From: an uncultured Oscillospiraceae bacterium
GTDB lineage: Bacteria > Bacillota > Clostridia > Oscillospirales > Oscillospiraceae
NCBI GenBank assembly: GCA_934572445.1
Contig: CAKTLD010000031.1
Span: forward strand, 1 to 16,527
Reading direction: 5' to 3'
Length of the DNA: 16,527 nt
Part shown: positions 1-6,530 of the stretch, one piece after another
How positions within the stretch are numbered: the first letter of the stretch is position 1
Layout of the letters: the number at the start of each line of letters is the position of its first letter
Notes under the pieces: model-generated
What the model saw: only the letters and a program-made list of their open reading frames with translations
Told to the model about the DNA's origin: nothing
The model's database searches: none
Translations under genes and position numbers: made by a program

Positions 1-74
1 AGCGGGATTGTGTAATGGTAGCACAGCGGACTCTGACTCCGTATGTGAGGGTTCGAATCCTTCTCCCGCTGCCA
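1..74 (+). tRNA. tRNA-Gln, anticodon CTG, with encoded CCA
   Basis: A complete cloverleaf can be drawn. The acceptor stem AGCGGGA (1-7) pairs with TCCCGCT (64-70). The anticodon stem GCGGA (26-30) pairs with TCCGT (38-42), around the loop CTCTGAC with anticodon CTG at 33-35. The T arm GAGGG-TTCGAAT-CCTTC is canonical, G71 is the discriminator and CCA (72-74) is encoded. The D arm contains the usual AATGGTAGC loop. The gene begins at the first base of the window, so its promoter and any upstream tRNA genes are outside. It reads CAG codons for glutamine. A perfect terminator follows at once. Confidence 0.95.
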
Positions 75-108
75 AAGGAAGACACGAGCGATCGTGTCTT
101 CCTTTTTT
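75..108 (+). terminator. Rho-independent terminator of tRNA-Gln
   Basis: A 13-bp perfect stem (75-87 with 92-104) around the loop GCGA ends in a run of T (103-108). It begins directly after the encoded CCA of the tRNA, so it ends that transcript. Confidence 0.9.
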
Positions 109-120
109 GTACAGCGAAAA

Positions 121-156
121 CCGCCCGCGGCTCTCGGCCGCGGGCGGTTTGTTTTT
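121..156. terminator. Hairpin terminator between tRNA-Gln and cls (probably bidirectional)
   Basis: The arms CCGCCCGCGG (121-130) and CCGCGGGCGG (138-147) form a 10-bp GC stem with a 7-nt loop. On the plus strand it is followed by TTTGTTTTTT. On the minus strand the stem is followed by TTTT only. It lies just past the minus-strand cls stop codon (159-161), so it most likely terminates the pncB-cls operon and also backs up the tRNA terminator. Confidence 0.8.
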
Positions 157-158
157 TC

Positions 159-1715
159 TTACATCCAGATGGCAAACAGGCGCAGAATGGGTTCGAATAC
201 GCGGCGCAGCCAGCTGCGATGCCTCCACTCGTCCAGCGTGACAAGATGGCTCGCATCTACGATGCTGTCCATATCTTCCAGCAGCGTTTCAATCATCGGC
301 GCGCCGTAGAGCATCACACCGCACTCATAGTGCAGCTCAAAGCTGCGATAGTCCATGTTGACTGAACCGACGAAGGCAGCTTCCCTGTCGACCATAACGC
401 TCTTGCCGTGCAGAAAGCCCGGCGTATAGCGGTAGATCCTGACATTGTGCTCCAGAAGCTCGCCAAAGTAGGACTCCGCCACGCAGTCGGCGTACCAGTG
501 GTCTGGCTTGCCGGGCAGCATCAGCCGAACGTCCACGCCTCCGTCGCCGGCGATACACAGCGCGCGCATGACGCTGCTGTCAGGGATGAAATATGGCGTT
601 GTAAGATAGAGAAAGCGCCGCGCGCCGGAGATCAGCTGGAGAAATACATCCTCCGCCGGATTGTCGGGATTGTTCTGCGGACCATCGGCAAAGGGCTGGC
701 AGAAGCCGTCGCTCCTGACCGGCGTATGCGGACGGTAATAATCGTGTTCGTTGTGCATCACACCGCCGAGGTCAACGCACATCTGGATAAACTGCACCGT
801 CAGGCCCCAGGCGCCCTCCCCTTCGAGCCGGACACCGCTGTCCTTCCAGTAGCCGAATCGCTCGATAAGGTTGGCGTACTCGTCAGCGATGTTCACGCCG
901 CCGGTGTAGGCGATGTCGCCGTCGATGCAGGCGATCTTGCGGTGGTCGCGGTAGTTGAAGTAGAGACGGTTGACATACTCATGCACGGGGTTGAAGATGA
1001 ACACCTCGACGCCCGCACCGCGCAGGCGGTCGATCGTCTCGCCGCTGAAGCGCTTGATGTTGCCGAAATCGTCAAAGATGATCTTGACCTCGACGCCCGC
1101 GCGCGCCTTTTCACACAGGAGCTGCTCCAGCTCATCCCAAAGCCTGCCCTCGGCCAGAATGAAATATTCCAGAAAAATGAAGCGCTCAGCCTGACGCACG
1201 CAGTCGATCAACTCGCGCAGCACTATCGCCCCCTCGGGCAGATAGGTCACGCGCGTATTCTGGTAAAGGCAGAAATCACGGCGCAGCAGATAGTTCGCCG
1301 TACGCGACCAAAACGGCAGCTGACGCGCCAGCTTGTCGGCGCTGAGTTCGCTGCGCATCCGCACGCTCTCCGGCTCGTCCGGCAGGCGCGCAGCCTGCTG
1401 CGGCAGGCGGCGTTTCTGTGCCGCTCCGCCCCAGAGGAACCACAGGATCAGTCCCACGACCGGAACAGTCAGGATCAGGATGAACCAGCTCAGCTTATAG
1501 GAAAGGTCTCCCGGAGAATTGTATATATGGATAGCCAGAATGAACGCCGCGATCTGTAGCGCGCCGTAGGCCAGCGCCACATAGTCCTCCAGGAAGCGCG
1601 AGAGCAGCACGACCAGCGCCACCTGCGCCAGCACAAGCACCACGACCAGCATGATGCGCAGCGCCGCGGAAATGCGCCGCTCTCCCTTCTGCTGAATACG
1701 GAACTTCCCGCTCAT
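159..1715 (-). CDS. cls: Cardiolipin synthase (PLD family, membrane)
   Basis: A 518-aa phospholipase D superfamily protein that condenses two phosphatidylglycerol molecules into cardiolipin plus glycerol at the membrane. Both HKD signatures are visible: H258-x-K260-x4-D265 followed by TGGVNIADEY, and H436-G-K438-x4-D443 followed by VGSVNMDYRS. The N-terminus has about three hydrophobic segments (residues ~19-40, ~46-65, ~76-96), one more than the two usual for bacterial Cls. Length fits the family (about 480-520 aa). The ATG at 1715 is preceded by GGGGAGGG about 9 nt away on the minus strand. The gene starts 28 nt after the pncB stop with no terminator between, so the two are probably one transcript from the pncB promoter. 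The assignment to the cardiolipin synthase family is firm; other PLD transferases are unlikely given the N-terminal membrane region. Confidence 0.93.
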   Translation of the reverse strand: MSGKFRIQQKGERRISAALRIMLVVVLVLAQVALVVLLSRFLEDYVALAYGALQIAAFILAIHIYNSPGDLSYKLSWFILILTVPVVGLILWFLWGGAAQKRRLPQQAARLPDEPESVRMRSELSADKLARQLPFWSRTANYLLRRDFCLYQNTRVTYLPEGAIVLRELIDCVRQAERFIFLEYFILAEGRLWDELEQLLCEKARAGVEVKIIFDDFGNIKRFSGETIDRLRGAGVEVFIFNPVHEYVNRLYFNYRDHRKIACIDGDIAYTGGVNIADEYANLIERFGYWKDSGVRLEGEGAWGLTVQFIQMCVDLGGVMHNEHDYYRPHTPVRSDGFCQPFADGPQNNPDNPAEDVFLQLISGARRFLYLTTPYFIPDSSVMRALCIAGDGGVDVRLMLPGKPDHWYADCVAESYFGELLEHNVRIYRYTPGFLHGKSVMVDREAAFVGSVNMDYRSFELHYECGVMLYGAPMIETLLEDMDSIVDASHLVTLDEWRHRSWLRRVFEPILRLFAIWM

Positions 1716-1743
1716 CGCTTCCCTCCCCGATCTGTTCGTTCAC

Positions 1744-3195
1744 TCAGTTGTTCTTCTCGTTCAGAAGACGCGTCTTGATGTCATAGAGCTTCTGTGAGAG
1801 GTCCACATAGTAGTTGTGCGGATTGTCAAAGCGCTTGACCTCATCCCAGAGCGTATCGACCTGCTGGGCGCAGTAGGCCTTGATCTCTTCGATATTCGGA
1901 CGCCGGTAGACGAGCTTTCCGCCGAGATAGATCGGCTCGAGCAGATCCCGCGCTTCAAAATTGTAGACCTCCTTGCGCTTCCAGGTCGCGTCAGGATCGA
2001 ATATCTCCAAATTCTGGCCGTCATCCACCGTCTCGTCATACACGCAGAGATAGTCAGCGATGGCCTTGCCGGTATCGCGGCCGTAGAAACGGTAGAGCTT
2101 CTTGAAATGCGGCGTGGTGATCTTGCCGACATTCTCGCTGATCTTGATCTTGGGGATGACGTTCCCCTGCGCATCCTCCACCGCGACGAGCTTGTAGACG
2201 CAGCCGAAGACCGGTTCGCTCTTGGCAGTGATCAGGCGCTCGCCGACGCCGAAAGCGTCGATCTTCGCATCCTGCATCCAGAGATCCTGAATGAGGTACT
2301 CGTCGAGCGAGTTCGAAACGGTGATAGTGCACTCCGTCCAGCCCGCATCGTCGAGCATCTTGCGCGCCTTGCGGGAGAGATACGCAATATCCCCGCTGTC
2401 AAGGCGGATGCCGCACTTTTTGATGCCCATGGGCTTCAAAATATCGTTGAAGGCACGAATCGCGTTGGGGATGCCGGACTTGAGCGTATTGTAGGTATCC
2501 ACCAGCAGCACGGCATTATGGGGATAGTATTTGCAGTAGGCCGCAAAAGCATCATATTCATTATCAAACATCTGCACCCAGGCGTGGGCCATCGTGCCGA
2601 GTGCGGGCGTACCGTAGAGTTGGTCGGAAATGGTGCAGGCGGTGCCGCAGCAGCCGGCGATGTAGGCGGCGCGCGCGCCGTCGATGGCGGCGGCAGAGCC
2701 CTGCGCGCGGCGGGAGCCGAACTCCATCACCGCGCGGCCTCTGGCGGCGCGGACGATGCGGTTGGCCTTGGTGGCGATCAGGCTCTGATGGTTGATGGTC
2801 AGCAAAGCAAAGGTCTCAAGCAGCTGCGCCTCGATCGCGGGCGCGCGCACAACGACCATCGGTTCTTTTGGGAAGACCGGCGTGCCCTCGGGCACGGCGT
2901 AAATGTCGCCGCTGAAGCGGAAGTTTTTCAGATAGTCAAGGAACTCCTCGCAGAAGATCCCTCTGCCGCGCAGGTATGCGATGTCCTGCTCGTCAAAGTG
3001 CAGATCCTCGATGTAATCGATCAGCTGATCGAGGCCCGCCGCGATGGCGTAGCCGCCGCCGTCGGGCACAGAGCGGAAGTAAACGTCGAAATAAGTGATG
3101 CGATCCTGAAATCCGGCTTTCAAGTAACCATTGCCCATGGTCAGCTCGTAAAAGTCGCAGAGCATGGTCATATTCAGCTTCTGATCGGTCTTCAT
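1744..3195 (-). CDS. pncB: Nicotinate phosphoribosyltransferase
   Basis: A 483-aa enzyme of NAD salvage (Preiss-Handler pathway): nicotinate + PRPP + ATP to nicotinate mononucleotide. Visible family marks are the N-terminal MTMLCDFYELTMGNGY (9-24), FGSRRAQG (159-166), GTMAHAW with His204 at the position of the phosphorylated histidine, DTYNTL (233-238), the phosphate-binding IRLDSGD (263-269) and FGVGERLITA (315-324). An in-frame start 27 codons upstream exists, but the ATG at 3195 has GAGGTG a few bases before it and the family homology begins right after, so I chose it. The upstream option would also start upstream of the promoter. A sigma-A-like promoter and a leader hairpin precede it; cls follows by 28 nt. 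The divergent neighbour is coaW. Confidence 0.94.
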   Translation of the reverse strand: MKTDQKLNMTMLCDFYELTMGNGYLKAGFQDRITYFDVYFRSVPDGGGYAIAAGLDQLIDYIEDLHFDEQDIAYLRGRGIFCEEFLDYLKNFRFSGDIYAVPEGTPVFPKEPMVVVRAPAIEAQLLETFALLTINHQSLIATKANRIVRAARGRAVMEFGSRRAQGSAAAIDGARAAYIAGCCGTACTISDQLYGTPALGTMAHAWVQMFDNEYDAFAAYCKYYPHNAVLLVDTYNTLKSGIPNAIRAFNDILKPMGIKKCGIRLDSGDIAYLSRKARKMLDDAGWTECTITVSNSLDEYLIQDLWMQDAKIDAFGVGERLITAKSEPVFGCVYKLVAVEDAQGNVIPKIKISENVGKITTPHFKKLYRFYGRDTGKAIADYLCVYDETVDDGQNLEIFDPDATWKRKEVYNFEARDLLEPIYLGGKLVYRRPNIEEIKAYCAQQVDTLWDEVKRFDNPHNYYVDLSQKLYDIKTRLLNEKNN

Positions 3196-3214
3196 ATTCA
3201 CCTCATAGTGTCGC

Positions 3215-3234
3215 GGCGCGGGCAATGCCGCGCC
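3215..3234 (-). other. GC hairpin in the pncB leader
   Basis: GGCGCGG (3215-3221) and CCGCGCC (3228-3234) form a 7-bp all-GC stem with a 6-nt loop. It lies in the predicted ~45-nt untranslated leader, about 20 nt ahead of the pncB start. No T run follows, so it is not a terminator. It may stabilise the mRNA or act as a regulator site; nothing identifies a ligand or protein. Confidence 0.5.
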
Positions 3235-3247
3235 TTGTAATATCTGC

Positions 3248-3276
3248 ATTATAGCCCGAATATCCAGATAAAGCAA
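3248..3276 (-). promoter_or_regulatory. Promoter of pncB-cls
   Basis: On the minus strand, TTGCTT (3271-3276) and a perfect TATAAT (3248-3253) are separated by 17 bp. Transcription would start near 3240, giving a leader of about 45 nt before the pncB ATG at 3195. Confidence 0.8.
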
Positions 3277-3305
3277 GGCTTTTGCGGCATTTCCTGTTTT
3301 TCGGC

Positions 3306-3334
3306 TTGACTTCGCCGCTTTTCTACCCTATGAT
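3306..3334 (+). promoter_or_regulatory. Promoter of coaW
   Basis: TTGACT (3306-3311) and TATGAT (3329-3334) are separated by exactly 17 bp, a near-consensus sigma-A promoter. It stands 32 bp ahead of the coaW ATG and back to back with the pncB promoter. Confidence 0.85.
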
Positions 3335-3366
3335 AAAGGGACTTCACAGAAACGGAGCAGTTTACC

Positions 3367-4200
3367 ATGGGCGTTATCTTAGGCATCGACATCGGCGGAT
3401 CGAGCACAAAGATCGTCGGCCTCTCTCCCGACCTTTCGGTCATTGATATGCTGCGCGTCAAGGCCGAGGACCCGCTGACCTCGCTCTACGGCGCGATGGG
3501 CAACTTTCTCGCCACGCATCAGCTTCAGCTCTCCGACATCCGCCACATCGCCCTCACGGGCGTTGGCGCATCGTATGTGGACGGCGACATTTACGGCGTG
3601 CGGACCATCAAGGTCGCGGAGTTTCCCTCCGTCGGAACGGGCGGTCTGGCCCTTTCGGGCAAGGAACACGCGGTCGTCGTCAGCATGGGCACGGGCACGT
3701 CGTTCCTCTGGGCCAACAAGGGCGAGGAAGTACGCCACCTCATCGGCAGCGGCGTCGGCGGCGGCACGCTCGCGGGTCTCAGTTCGCTGACGACAGGCGT
3801 ACATCAGTACGCGCTGATCCGCAAGCTCTGCCAGGACGGTGACCTTGATCACATTGACCTGACGGTCGGCGACCTTTCGCGCGAACAGGTTGGCGATCTG
3901 CCGCCCGAGGCGACGGCGGCAAACTTTGCCAAGCTTGCCGACGACGCGACGCCGTCGGACAAAATGCTCGGTATCGTCAATCTGGTTCTGCAGTCCATCG
4001 GCACGATGTCGGTGCTGGCATGCAAGTGCTGCGGAACCAACACCGTCGTGCTCACGGGCGCGCTGACGATGCTGCCCCCCGCACGCAGGACCTTTGATCT
4101 TTTTGAAAAGCTCTACGGCGTGGAGTTCATCATCCCCGAAAACGCCACCTTTGCCACCGCCATCGGCGCCGCGCTCTACAGTGTGAAAATCAGCGGGTAA
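3367..4200 (+). CDS. coaW: Type II pantothenate kinase
   Basis: A 277-aa ASKHA-fold kinase. It phosphorylates pantothenate, the first step of coenzyme A synthesis. Visible signatures are the phosphate-1 loop GIDIGGSSTKIV (6-17), VAEF with Glu85 at the position of the catalytic glutamate of type II enzymes, SMGTGTS (106-112) for phosphate-2, the glycine-rich GSGVGGGT (127-134), and the C-terminal TGAL and ATAIGAAL blocks. Length agrees with CoaW of Gram-positive bacteria (~265-280 aa). GGAG lies 9 nt before the ATG. It has its own promoter and a modest terminator, so it is probably monocistronic. Many Clostridia use the unrelated type III enzyme (CoaX); whether this genome also has one cannot be seen. 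Type II enzymes are usually poorly feedback-inhibited by CoA (family knowledge). Confidence 0.88.
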   Translation: MGVILGIDIGGSSTKIVGLSPDLSVIDMLRVKAEDPLTSLYGAMGNFLATHQLQLSDIRHIALTGVGASYVDGDIYGVRTIKVAEFPSVGTGGLALSGKEHAVVVSMGTGTSFLWANKGEEVRHLIGSGVGGGTLAGLSSLTTGVHQYALIRKLCQDGDLDHIDLTVGDLSREQVGDLPPEATAANFAKLADDATPSDKMLGIVNLVLQSIGTMSVLACKCCGTNTVVLTGALTMLPPARRTFDLFEKLYGVEFIIPENATFATAIGAALYSVKISG

Positions 4201-4222
4201 AAAGCCAAGGCATACGCCAGCG

Positions 4223-4240
4223 ACCGCCGCGGCGGTTTTT
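4223..4240 (+). terminator. Short terminator after coaW
   Basis: ACCGC-CGCG-GCGGT (4223-4236) followed by TTTTT. The 5-bp stem is short but GC-rich and lies about 22 nt past the coaW stop. It is probably only partly effective, so some read-through into the vat-like gene is possible. Confidence 0.55.
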
Positions 4241-4254
4241 GTATTCTTTCCCTT

Positions 4255-4317
4255 TGTGCGGCAGCGCGGGCGCGCACAGATATGCGAAACGGGGATGGGA
4301 GGAGGCAGTTGAAATGA
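4255..4317 (+). promoter_or_regulatory. Leader of the vat-like gene with an 11-codon upstream frame
   Basis: The leader holds a 6-bp hairpin (TGTGCG 4255-4260 with CGCACA 4273-4278). It also holds a tiny frame, ATG at 4282 to TGA at 4315-4317, coding MRNGDGRRQLK, whose stop overlaps the downstream start as ATGA. The strong ribosome binding site GGGAGGAGG lies inside this frame. No convincing ribosome binding site precedes the small frame, so it may be chance. I do not recognise a clear promoter here. Confidence 0.25.
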
Positions 4318-4955
4318 AAGACGGAAAACGTCCGGATCCGAACGTGATCCATCCGATCGCAGGATATGACAAAGAGATCTATGTGAAGCCAACGCTTACC
4401 AATCCAAATATTATCGTCGGGGACTTCACCTACATCGCCGATTCGGATTTTGAAAGCCATGTTTCACATCTGTATGAGTGGAACGGCGACAGACTCGTGA
4501 TCGGAAAGTTCTGTCAAATCGCCGCCGGAGTCGAGTTTGTGATGAGCGGCGCAAATCATCAGATGAACGCTGTTTCCACATTTCCGTTTTACACTCTGGA
4601 GGGTTGGGAAATGCCGCCGCCCGCAAGGTCCGACCTGCCGCTGAAGGGCGATACCGTCATTGGAAATGATGTATGGATCGGGCAGAATGTGGTGATCCTC
4701 CCCGGCGTTCACATCGGAGACGGCGCTATCATCGGCGCAAACAGTGTTGTCGGCAGCGACGTTGCGCCGTATGCAAAGGTCGTTGGAAATCCTGCAAGAA
4801 TGATCCAAAAGCGGTTTGACGATGAAATGATCGAACTGCTGCTCAGGTTCAAGTGGTGGGACAGAAGCATCGACGAGATCGACCGTCTGATCCCGATACT
4901 TACCTGCAGTGATCTGAGCAAGGTCAAAACCGAACTCATAAAGCAATTGGGCTGA
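4314..4955 (+). CDS. Vat/CatB-type xenobiotic O-acetyltransferase (streptogramin A or chloramphenicol)
   Basis: A 213-aa left-handed beta-helix (hexapeptide-repeat) acetyltransferase that would use acetyl-CoA to O-acetylate a drug-like alcohol. Hallmarks are LVIGKFCQIAAGV (61-73), SGANHQM with His82 at the position of the VatD catalytic base, the VSTFPF loop, GDTVIGNDVWIG (112-123), VILPGVHIGDGAIIGANSVV (127-146), VGNPAR (157-162), and a C-terminal FKWWD block typical of Vat proteins. From memory the layout closely follows VatD. The ATG at 4314 has GGGAGGAGG just upstream; an in-frame extension upstream lacks such a site. GC is about 50% where counted, against about 65% in coaW, suggesting acquisition. 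Sequence cannot tell resistance activity from another small-molecule acetyltransferase. Confidence 0.85.
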   Translation: MKDGKRPDPNVIHPIAGYDKEIYVKPTLTNPNIIVGDFTYIADSDFESHVSHLYEWNGDRLVIGKFCQIAAGVEFVMSGANHQMNAVSTFPFYTLEGWEMPPPARSDLPLKGDTVIGNDVWIGQNVVILPGVHIGDGAIIGANSVVGSDVAPYAKVVGNPARMIQKRFDDEMIELLLRFKWWDRSIDEIDRLIPILTCSDLSKVKTELIKQLG

Positions 4956-4985
4956 CGTCCTCCGGCTCACCGGAAGGATCTTTGC

Positions 4986-5016
4986 AAAAACCGGCTGCAT
5001 GAAGCAGCCGGTTTTT
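4986..5016. terminator. Bidirectional terminator after the vat-like gene
   Basis: AAAAACCGGCTGC (4986-4998) and its exact complement (5004-5016) form a 13-bp stem with loop ATGAA. A-tract and T-tract flank a GC core, so it works on either strand. It separates the vat-like gene from the polymerase gene. Confidence 0.9.
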
Positions 5017-5027
5017 CTATAAAACGC

Positions 5028-5056
5028 TTGTTCCATTTTTCGTTTTGTGCTATACT
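5028..5056 (+). promoter_or_regulatory. Promoter of the Y-family polymerase gene
   Basis: TTGTTC (5028-5033), 17 bp, TATACT (5051-5056), with TG one base before the -10 (extended -10, TGCTATACT). It is 23 bp ahead of the chosen ATG. I see no obvious LexA/Cheo-type box (GAAC-N4-GTTC) overlapping it, so SOS control is not shown. Confidence 0.75.
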
Positions 5057-5079
5057 GGACGGGAAACGAGGTGAACGCA

Positions 5080-6297
5080 ATGGACCGCATCATCCTGCAC
5101 TGCGACTGCAACTGCTTTTACGCCTCCTGCGAGCTGCTGAGCCACCCGGAGCTGCGCGGTGTGCCCGTCGCGGTGTGCGGCGACCCGACGGAACGCCACG
5201 GCATCATCCTTGCCAAAAATGAACCGGCGAAGCGCTGCGGCGTGAAAACGGCGGAGACGATCTGGAAGGCAAAGAAGAAATGCCCTGATCTTGTGCTGCT
5301 GCCGCCGCACCACGAGCTTTACGCCGCATATTCCAAAAAAGTAAACGCGATCTACGGCGAATACACCGACCTCGTCGAGCCGTTCGGCATCGACGAAAGC
5401 TGGTTGGACGTGACAGGCTCGCTGCATCTTTTCGGCGGCAACGCACGGGCACTGGCCGACCTGCTGCGCGAGCGCGTCCGGCGCGAGTTGGGATTGACGA
5501 TCTCGGTCGGCGTATCGTTCAACAAGGTCTTTGCCAAGCTCGGCAGCGATTATAAAAAGCCCGACGCCACGACTGTCATCGCGCGCGAAAACTGGCGGGA
5601 GATCGTCTCTCCCCTGCCGGTGGGCGACCTGCTGTACGTCGGGCGCAGCGCGCAGGATATCCTGGGCCGCTACGGTGTGCGCACGATTGGCGAGCTTTCA
5701 AAATGCAGCGAGGAAATGCTCGAAACCCTGATGGGCAAAATGGGCTCGCAGCTCTACCGCTACGCCAACGGCCTCGACGATTCCCCCGTCCGCGGAGCGG
5801 CGGACCGCGAGCCGATCAAATCCGTTGGCAATTCGACGACGTTTCGCCGCGACCTGACGCGCTGGGACGAGGTACAGAGCGGCATCTCGCTGCTGTCCGA
5901 CAGCGTGGCGATGCGGCTGCGGCGGCACGGGCTTTACTGCGGCGGCGTGCAGGTCGGCATTAAGAACAGCCGCTTTCAGACCTTCTCGCGCCAGACGATG
6001 CTGCCCCACAGCACGCATCTGATGCGCGAGATCAACGACACAGCGCTCCGCCTTGCGGGCGAGCTCTGGAAGGCGCCCGACCCCATCCGGCTGCTGTCCG
6101 TTACGGCGCTGCACCTCAGCGACGAGGCGCAGTCCTTCCGCCAGCTGGATCTGCTGGGCACGGATGAGGAAAAGCAGGAAAAGCAGGAGGCGGTAGAGTC
6201 CGCAATGGACACGCTGCGCAAAAGATTCGGCCGCAGCGTCATTTCCTACGGCGTGAGCGAGGATTCGATCAGCGGCGAAAAAATCGAACGCGAGTAA
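5080..6297 (+). CDS. dinB: Y-family translesion DNA polymerase (Pol IV/UmuC-like)
   Basis: A 405-aa lesion-bypass polymerase. The N-terminal catalytic strand HCDCNCFYASCE (7-18) has Asp9 for metal binding and Tyr14 at the steric-gate position. Asn11 replaces the second aspartate of E. coli DinB, as in UmuC. The second metal motif is GIDESWLDVT with Asp105-Glu106. SVGVSFNKVFAKLGSDYKKP (142-161) is the palm/finger signature. Helix-hairpin-helix thumb elements lie around 174-225 and a little-finger domain at ~240-345. QLDLL (355-359) fits a sliding-clamp binding motif. The ATG at 5080 is preceded by GAGGTG at good spacing; an upstream in-frame ATG at 5047 overlaps the -10 box and is unlikely. 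It is transcribed alone. 'dinB' follows common usage; the N-terminal motif sits between DinB and UmuC. Confidence 0.9.
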   Translation: MDRIILHCDCNCFYASCELLSHPELRGVPVAVCGDPTERHGIILAKNEPAKRCGVKTAETIWKAKKKCPDLVLLPPHHELYAAYSKKVNAIYGEYTDLVEPFGIDESWLDVTGSLHLFGGNARALADLLRERVRRELGLTISVGVSFNKVFAKLGSDYKKPDATTVIARENWREIVSPLPVGDLLYVGRSAQDILGRYGVRTIGELSKCSEEMLETLMGKMGSQLYRYANGLDDSPVRGAADREPIKSVGNSTTFRRDLTRWDEVQSGISLLSDSVAMRLRRHGLYCGGVQVGIKNSRFQTFSRQTMLPHSTHLMREINDTALRLAGELWKAPDPIRLLSVTALHLSDEAQSFRQLDLLGTDEEKQEKQEAVESAMDTLRKRFGRSVISYGVSEDSISGEKIERE

Positions 6298-6302
6298 CCC
6301 CA

Positions 6303-6475
6303 TTTTGCGCCGCGCACGGCGCAAATCAATTTGAATCGTTTTTTCAACGACAAAAGGTGAATTGCCGCAAAGCGGCAAGAGAAGTCCCCCTGGGGGGTGT
6401 TCGTCGGAATTTACACTTCTCACTCCGCGCGTGTCGCAGCCGCCCTGCGGGCGGCAAGGCGCGAAGCGGAGTGCG
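6303..6475 (+). repeat. Structured intergenic repeat, copy 1
   Basis: An element of about 170 bp built from hairpins. I: 6304-6312 with 6317-6325, loop CGCA. II: TTGCCGC (6362-6368) with GCGGCAA (6372-6378). III: around CCCCCTGGGGGG (6386-6397). IV: GCCGCCC (6439-6445) with GGGCGGC (6449-6455), held inside an outer stem CACTCCGC (6421-6428) with GCGGAGTG (6466-6473). A second copy lies inverted at about 9745-9920. The 63-nt core (starting near 6350) differs from it at about 7 positions and one gap. Stems I, III and IV differ between copies by changes that keep pairing. It sits in the 3' region of dinB. A short open frame starting in it is an artefact of the repeat. Confidence 0.8.
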
Positions 6476-6486
6476 CTCCCTAACTC

Positions 6487-6524
6487 AAAGCGGGGGATTC
6501 TCTTTGGGAGAATCCCCCGCTTTT
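6487..6524. terminator. Bidirectional terminator between dinB and rodA
   Basis: AAAGCGGGGGATTCTC (6487-6502) pairs perfectly with 6508-6523 around a 5-nt loop, with T residues on the plus side and A residues on the other. It lies 7 bp past the rodA stop (6531-6533, minus) and terminates both converging transcripts. Confidence 0.93.
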
Positions 6525-6530
6525 GAAACG

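Noticed and set aside
408..3240. Long plus-strand open frames opposite cls and pncB (up to ~470 codons)
   Set aside because: They are antisense shadows of GC-rich genes with clear HKD and phosphoribosyltransferase motifs; they lack ribosome binding sites and recognisable domains.
3196..3276. Upstream start for pncB, 27 codons longer
   Set aside because: It would begin within the -35 box of the pncB promoter and has no ribosome binding site; homology begins at the internal ATG with GAGGTG before it.
4201..4313. Mobile element borders around the vat-like gene
   Set aside because: No inverted repeats, direct repeats, transposase remnants or att-like sequences were found on either side despite the shift in GC.
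5000..5080. LexA/SOS box ahead of dinB
   Set aside because: No GAAC-N4-GTTC or close variant is seen between the terminator and the start codon.
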